From the NCBI RefSeq assembly GCF_014695575.1, contig NZ_JACJOO010000089.1:1-64000 (forward strand): DNA of 64,000 nucleotides. The letters run 5' to 3'. Made by a program: the position numbers and the translations under genes. This document shows positions 61,301 through 64,000 of this stretch, in pieces (position 1 is the first letter of the stretch; each line of letters begins with the position of its first letter). Origin of the DNA: Leptolyngbya sp. FACHB-8 (GTDB lineage Bacteria; Cyanobacteriota; Cyanobacteriia; Elainellales; Elainellaceae). The notes under the pieces were generated by a model. The model searched no databases and was not told the origin of the DNA. It was given only the letters and a program-made list of their open reading frames with translations.

Positions 61301-64000
61301 AGGCCCGTCAAATACCGACAGAGCCACCAGTAATGGTGCCCTCTCTGTTACAGCGGAAAATGGCACCACGATTCAATACAGCACCGACGGTGGCACGACC
61401 TGGACACCTACCTTCACAGCAGTTGAAGGCAGCAACATAGTCCAAGTGCGACAAGTTGATGTCGCGGGTAATACTTCTGCTTCCACTAGTTTCACCTTTA
61501 CCTTGGATACAGGTGTTGTTGCTCCCAGTGTTGCTTTAACCAGTGATACTGGCAGCTCCACCACCGACCGAATCACCAATAATGGTGCCCTCTCTGTTAC
61601 ACCGGAGACCGGTGCTACTGTTCAATACAGCACCGATGGTGGAAATAATTGGACACCCTCCTTCACTCCGGTTGAAGGCAGCAACACAGTTCAGGTGCGA
61701 CAGATTGATGTCGCCGGTAACACTTCTCCTGCTACCACCTTTAACTTCACCCTCGACACAACTGTTGCGGCTCCGGGTGTCGCTCTTAGCAATGATACAG
61801 GTCCGTCAAATACCGACAGAGTTACTAGCAATGGTGCGCTGAATATTACAGCAGAAAATGGCGCTACGATTCAATACAGCACCGATGGTGGAAACAACTG
61901 GGCCACCTCCTTCACTCCGGTTGAGGGCAACAATACCGTTCAGGTACGGCAGGTTGACGTAGCCGGTAACACTTCTACTGCCACTAGTTTCACCTTCACT
62001 TTAGATACAGGTGTCGTTGCTCCGGGCGTTGCTTTAACCAGTGATACTGGCAGTTCCACCACTGACCGAATTACTAATAATGGGGCCCTCTCTGTTACAG
62101 CGGAGGATGGTGCCACAATTCAATACAGTACCGATGGTGGTACGACCTGGACACCTTCCTTTACTCCTGTTGAAGGTAGCAATACAGTTCAGGTGCGACA
62201 GGTTGATGTCGCGGGTAACGTCTCCACAGCTACCACCTTTAACTTCACCCTTGATACAGCCGTTGTTGCTCCAGGTGTTGCTCTTAGCGATGACACAGGT
62301 CCTTCAAACACTGACAGAATCACCAGCAATGGTGCGCTAAGCATCACCGCGGAAAATGGCGCAACGATTCAATACAGCACCGATGGTGGAAATAATTGGA
62401 CCACTTCCTTTACTCCGGTTGAAGGCAACAACACGGTTCAGGTGCGACAGGTTGATGTCGCGGGTAACGTCTCCACAGCTACTACCTTCAATTTCACCCT
62501 GGATGCCGGTGTTGTCGCTCCAGTGGTTGCGTTGGCTAGTGATACTGGTATCTCTAGCAGCGATCGCATCACCAACAATGGTGCATTAAGCATCACGGCA
62601 GAAAATGGCGCCACAATTCAATACAGCACCGATGGCGGAAGCACCTGGGGTACCTCCTTTGCTCCAGGTGAAGGCACTAACACCATTCAGGTGCGCCAAA
62701 TTGATGTAGCTGGCAACATTTCTCCTGCTGCTAGCTTCACCTTCGTCCTCGATACAATAGTTGCCGCTCCGGGAATTGCGTTGGCCAATGACACAGGCAC
62801 ATCCAATACCGATAGGGTGACTAGTGACGCTGCACTTGCTATTACGGCAGAGAGTGGGGCCACAATTCAGTACAGCATCGATGGTGGCACAAACTGGACA
62901 ACGAATTTCACCCCCGTTGAGGGCAACAACACGGTTCAAGTGCGCCAGATTGATGTGGCGGGTAATACGTCCACGGCCACGACCTTTACCTTCACGCTGG
63001 ATACGGGTGCTGTGGCTCCGGGTGTTGCTTTAGTTAGCGACACGGGTAGTTCCAATACTGACAGAATTACGAACAGCGGTGCCCTGGCTATCAGTGCAGA
63101 AACCGGTGCGACGATCCAGTACAGCACCAACGGGGGCACAACCTGGACAAACTCCTTTACGCCGGTCGAAGGTAACAACACGGTTCAAGTGCGCCAGATT
63201 GATGCAACGGGTAATATTTCTGCTCCAACGACCTTTAGCTTTACTCTGGATACGGTTGCAGCCGCTCCGGGTGTTGCACTGGCGAACGACACTGGCCCAT
63301 CCAATGCTGACAGAGTGACCAGCGATGGCACCCTGACTATTGCTGCTGAACCAGGAGCGACCATCCAGTACAGCACCAACGGGGGGACGACCTGGACAAA
63401 CTCCTTTACCCCAATTGAAGGCAACAATACCGTTCTAGTGCGGCAGGTTGATATTGCGGGTAATACCTCTGCCACCAATAGCTTTACCTTTACGCTGGAT
63501 ACGGGTGTTGTGGCTCCGGGTATTGATTTGAATAGTGATACCGGTAGCTCCAATACCGACAGAATCACGAGCAATGGTGCACTGTCCATTACGACAGAGA
63601 CAGGTGCCACCGTCGAGTACAGCACGAATGGGGGGACGACCTGGACAAACACCTTTACACCCGTGGAAGGCAGTAATACCGTTCTGGTACGGCAGACCGA
63701 TACATCTGGTAATACTTCTACGGCTACGAGCTTCACCTTTACCCTTGATACAACGGTGGCTGCTCCTGGGGTTGCGCTGACCAATGACACCGGCCCCTCT
63801 AATACCGACCGAGTGACGGGTGATGGTGCGTTGGCGATCGCCGCTGAAAATGGTGCCACGATTCAATACAGCACCAATGGTGGCTCTACCTGGAGCAATG
63901 CCTTCACACCAGTAGAAGGCAGTAACACCGTTCAGGTGCGGCAGATTGATGTCGCGGGTAACACCTCTGCGGCTACCATCTTCACATTCACCCTGGATAC
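55329..64000 (+). CDS. giant DUF4347/Ig-like repeat surface protein (3' end outside window)
   Basis: An open frame of at least 2,890 codons, still open at the window edge. The ATG at 55329 is the first start after an in-frame TAA at 55296. Residues about 32-165 are a DUF4347 domain (LALVAHGEPG, YSCNVAQDE), found at the N-terminus of very large cyanobacterial exoproteins. A beta-sandwich-like segment (about 185-320), an Ig-like module and a TFRAGETATVTFTFSEAP-type bacterial Ig domain (about 435-545) follow, then a divergent first repeat. From residue 630 it is a tandem array of 83-residue Ig-like units. The array is almost free of Lys and Cys and rich in Thr, Asn, Asp and Gly. It has no signal peptide. 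It is likely a cell-surface or released adhesin; its C-terminal secretion signal is not seen. Confidence 0.9.
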   Translation, partial: MSIKLISTSNQALTTFFGASTSRSEYQTSEQLAVIDARIADLPILLEAIRKGVATYVVGPEEDALLQITRLLSETGAKHLALVAHGEPGVVHLGGEAIALDQLKRRSALLQEWSLETISLYSCNVAQDERFISELEQLTGARVFGAIGKVGSAAQGGSWNIEEKPAKSFLDLGAIAAYQHTLAFSNVSISGAGPDNIFNATEAQSVTISGNLSLNTGNGQDPQEDVLVGIYTTSGTLLYWMIVNNLSNTATSFTTSLNLKQAIGSYEGGLNFRFWQGTYGGNGSLASPNYTNGATQSLPNETVFDVVPAANGQGNRGPADNGNANSISTLPSFSVNTVAPSTAAINAITSLSSDTGTTGDFITNAATQNVQGTFTGSLAAGESIQVSANGGVTWITATTSGQTWTASNVTLVSGTNTLQTRVINSAGNTTSGATRSYTLDTTAPTVTIASNRTTFRAGETATVTFTFSEAPVGFDATDIAVSGGTITGLTATANPLVYTATFTPTANTNSLSGSISVASGRFTDTAANSNTVSNTLPITGDTLAPLVPTLSLTTDSGTAGDNITSSGVISVAGLENGSTRQYSTDNGQNWTTFTGTSFTLTGDGTKAVLVRQTDAAGNTSTSNAFNFTLDTTALAPGVALNNDTGSSNTDRVTSNGALAITAENGATTQYSTNGGTTWTNSFTPVEGSNTVQVRQVDVAGNTSAAATFTFTLDTGAVAPGVALTSDTGSSNTDRVTSNGALTISAETGATIQYSTNGGTSWSNSFTPVEGSNTIQVRQIDVAGNTSAATTFTFTLDTGAVAPGVALANDTGTSNSDRITSNGVLTISTESGATIQYSTNGGTAWTNSFTPVEGSNTVQVRQIDTAGNISAATPFTFTLDTGAAAPGVALTSDTGTSSSDRITRNGALSISAESGATVQYSTNGGTTWTNTFTPVEGSNTVLVRQIDTAGNTSPTSTFAFTLDTTAPVNPTINVIAGDNIVNAAEANAGFVLTGTTEAGSTVTLNFLGINRTATVTGNTWSYAVTGSDSTLLASLQGPGRTVVVTATDVAGNTTSITSQPFTIDTLAPVAPGVALSSDTGNSNTDRVTSNGALSITAENGATIQYSTNGSSTWATTFTPVEGNNTVQVRQIDVAGNTSPATTFNFTLDTTAAAPGVALTSDTGSSNTDRVTSNGALTVSAENGATIQYSADGGSNWSNSFNAVEGNNTVQVRQIDAAGNTSSATTFTFTLDTGALAPGVALANDTGSSSTDRITNNGALSVATETGATVEYSTDGGNTWITSFTPAEGSNTVQVRQVDGAGNTSPATTFTFTLDTIAAAPGVALTNDTGSSSTDRVTSNGALSVTAETGATIQYSIDGGNTWTPSFTPIEGSNTVQVRQVDVAGNTSAATTYTFTLDTGVLAPGVALANDTGSSDSDRITNNGALTIAAENGATVQYSIDGGTNWTTSFTPVEGNNTVQVRQIDVAGNTSAATTFTFVLDTGVIAPSVALTTDTGSSSTDRITSNGALSITAEPGATIQYSTNGGTTWTNSFIAVEGNNTVQVRQIDVAGNTSAATTFTFVLDTGAIAPSVALTSDTGNSNTDRITNNDALTVVAENGATIQYSTNGGNTWSNTFIPVEGNNTVQVRQIDGAGNTSPATTFTFTLDTTVVAPGVALSNDTGPSNTDRVTSNGALSITAENGATIPYSTDGGNGWSNTFTPVEGSNTVQVRQIDIAGNTSAATSFTFTLDTGVVAPGVALSNDTGSSNTDRITNNGALSITAEDGATIQYSTDGGTTWSPTFTAVEGNNTVQVRQIDVAGNTSPATTLTFTLDTTVVAPGVALSNDTGPSNTDRVTSNGALNITAENGATIQYSTDGGNNWATSFTPVEGNNTVQVRQVDVAGNTSPATSFTFTLDTGVVAPGVALSNDTGSSNTDRITNNGALSVTAEDGATIQYSTDGGTTWTPTFTPVEGSNTVQVRQIDVAGNTSPATTFTFTLDTTVAAPGVALSNDTGPSNTDRATSNGALSVTAENGTTIQYSTDGGTTWTPTFTAVEGSNIVQVRQVDVAGNTSASTSFTFTLDTGVVAPSVALTSDTGSSTTDRITNNGALSVTPETGATVQYSTDGGNNWTPSFTPVEGSNTVQVRQIDVAGNTSPATTFNFTLDTTVAAPGVALSNDTGPSNTDRVTSNGALNITAENGATIQYSTDGGNNWATSFTPVEGNNTVQVRQVDVAGNTSTATSFTFTLDTGVVAPGVALTSDTGSSTTDRITNNGALSVTAEDGATIQYSTDGGTTWTPSFTPVEGSNTVQVRQVDVAGNVSTATTFNFTLDTAVVAPGVALSDDTGPSNTDRITSNGALSITAENGATIQYSTDGGNNWTTSFTPVEGNNTVQVRQVDVAGNVSTATTFNFTLDAGVVAPVVALASDTGISSSDRITNNGALSITAENGATIQYSTDGGSTWGTSFAPGEGTNTIQVRQIDVAGNISPAASFTFVLDTIVAAPGIALANDTGTSNTDRVTSDAALAITAESGATIQYSIDGGTNWTTNFTPVEGNNTVQVRQIDVAGNTSTATTFTFTLDTGAVAPGVALVSDTGSSNTDRITNSGALAISAETGATIQYSTNGGTTWTNSFTPVEGNNTVQVRQIDATGNISAPTTFSFTLDTVAAAPGVALANDTGPSNADRVTSDGTLTIAAEPGATIQYSTNGGTTWTNSFTPIEGNNTVLVRQVDIAGNTSATNSFTFTLDTGVVAPGIDLNSDTGSSNTDRITSNGALSITTETGATVEYSTNGGTTWTNTFTPVEGSNTVLVRQTDTSGNTSTATSFTFTLDTTVAAPGVALTNDTGPSNTDRVTGDGALAIAAENGATIQYSTNGGSTWSNAFTPVEGSNTVQVRQIDVAGNTSAATIFTFTLD
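57216..58211 (+). repeat. tandem Ig-like units 1-4 (249 bp each)
   Basis: Units begin at the Asp codon of LDT at 57216, 57465, 57714 and 57963, each exactly 249 bp. Consensus pieces are APGVAL, DTGSSNTDR, NGAL, GATIQYSTNGG, FTPVEGSN, VQVRQ and AGNTS. No indel occurs. Confidence 0.95.
58212..58514 (+). repeat. divergent 303-bp module interrupting the array
   Basis: This 101-codon module (TAPVNPTINVIAGDN, then AGFVLTGTTEAGSTVTLNF and VVVTATDVAGNT) resembles the Ig-like Big/Ig_6-type domains of other adhesins, not the 249-bp units. It replaces one unit in register, and the array resumes with a 252-bp unit at 58515. Confidence 0.85.
58515..64000 (+). repeat. tandem Ig-like units 5-26 and beyond
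   Basis: One unit of 252 bp starts at 58515. From 58767 to 63996, 21 successive units are all exactly 249 bp. The last LDT starts at 63996, four bases from the edge. Units at 60261-62501 alternate between two subtypes (DTTVxAPG..SNDTGPSN and DTGVVAPG..DTGSS), giving a 498-bp higher-order period. Confidence 0.95.

Noticed and set aside
55432-63866. Many frames of 60-224 codons on both strands through the giant gene
   Set aside because: They recur every 249 bp with the repeat unit, so they are shadows of the tandem array. The real frame starts at 55329 and has no stop.

Overview
The window is 64 kb of a cyanobacterial chromosome, probably from a filamentous Leptolyngbya- or Oscillatoria-like lineage. 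The HIP1 octamer (GCGATCGC, or its core with flanking G/C) recurs in almost every gene. There is an ethylene-receptor-type kinase, a biliverdin-type phytochrome, a DUF4347 surface protein, an egtB-egtD pair, and many very large hybrid histidine kinases. I see no rRNA, tRNA, CRISPR array, intact insertion sequence or prophage. Nearly every intergenic gap carries one or more long hairpins, several from repeat families shared across the window.

Layout. 0.4-4.6 kb: a small coiled-coil protein, a secreted TPR protein and an EamA permease. 5.1-8.6 kb: a nucleoside-salvage cluster, with a nucleoside hydrolase and a CNT-type nucleoside transporter divergent from ribokinase. 8.8-12.2 kb: a membrane-bound Cache-HAMP-PAS hybrid kinase. 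13.2-17.5 kb: a type IA topoisomerase, an MFS exporter and a 2'-5' RNA ligase-like protein. 17.7-22.0 kb: an ethylene-receptor-like HK-REC-HK protein between two paralogous single-domain response regulators. 23.1-27.9 kb: an SDR, a small membrane protein, a glutathione-reductase-like flavoprotein and glycerol kinase.

28.0-38.2 kb is a signalling block on the minus strand. In transcription order it holds a six-PAS hybrid kinase, a bacteriophytochrome hybrid kinase, a REC-GGDEF diguanylate cyclase and a REC-GAF-histidine kinase. The sensors, receivers and c-di-GMP output suggest one light-responsive circuit. 38.8-50.5 kb holds two uncharacterised small proteins, UV-damage endonuclease UvdE, a very large polytopic membrane protein, a peptidoglycan-binding-domain protein and a probable secreted glycoside hydrolase with a carbohydrate-binding module. 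51.4-54.3 kb has a CsbD stress protein and the ergothioneine genes egtB-egtD.

From 55,329 to the window edge runs one open reading frame of at least 2,890 codons. It has an N-terminal DUF4347 domain, some Ig-like domains, and then 26 complete Ig-like units, 25 of exactly 249 bp and one of 252 bp. They are interrupted once by a 303-bp unrelated module. The gene continues beyond the window.

The least explained material is (i) the hairpin families, including a double hairpin with a loop-fused derivative, (ii) the ethylene-receptor HK-REC-HK protein with its paired receivers, (iii) the phytochrome/c-di-GMP block, and (iv) the tandem array with its two-unit higher-order period. Domain positions and motifs were read by eye; no database search was run.
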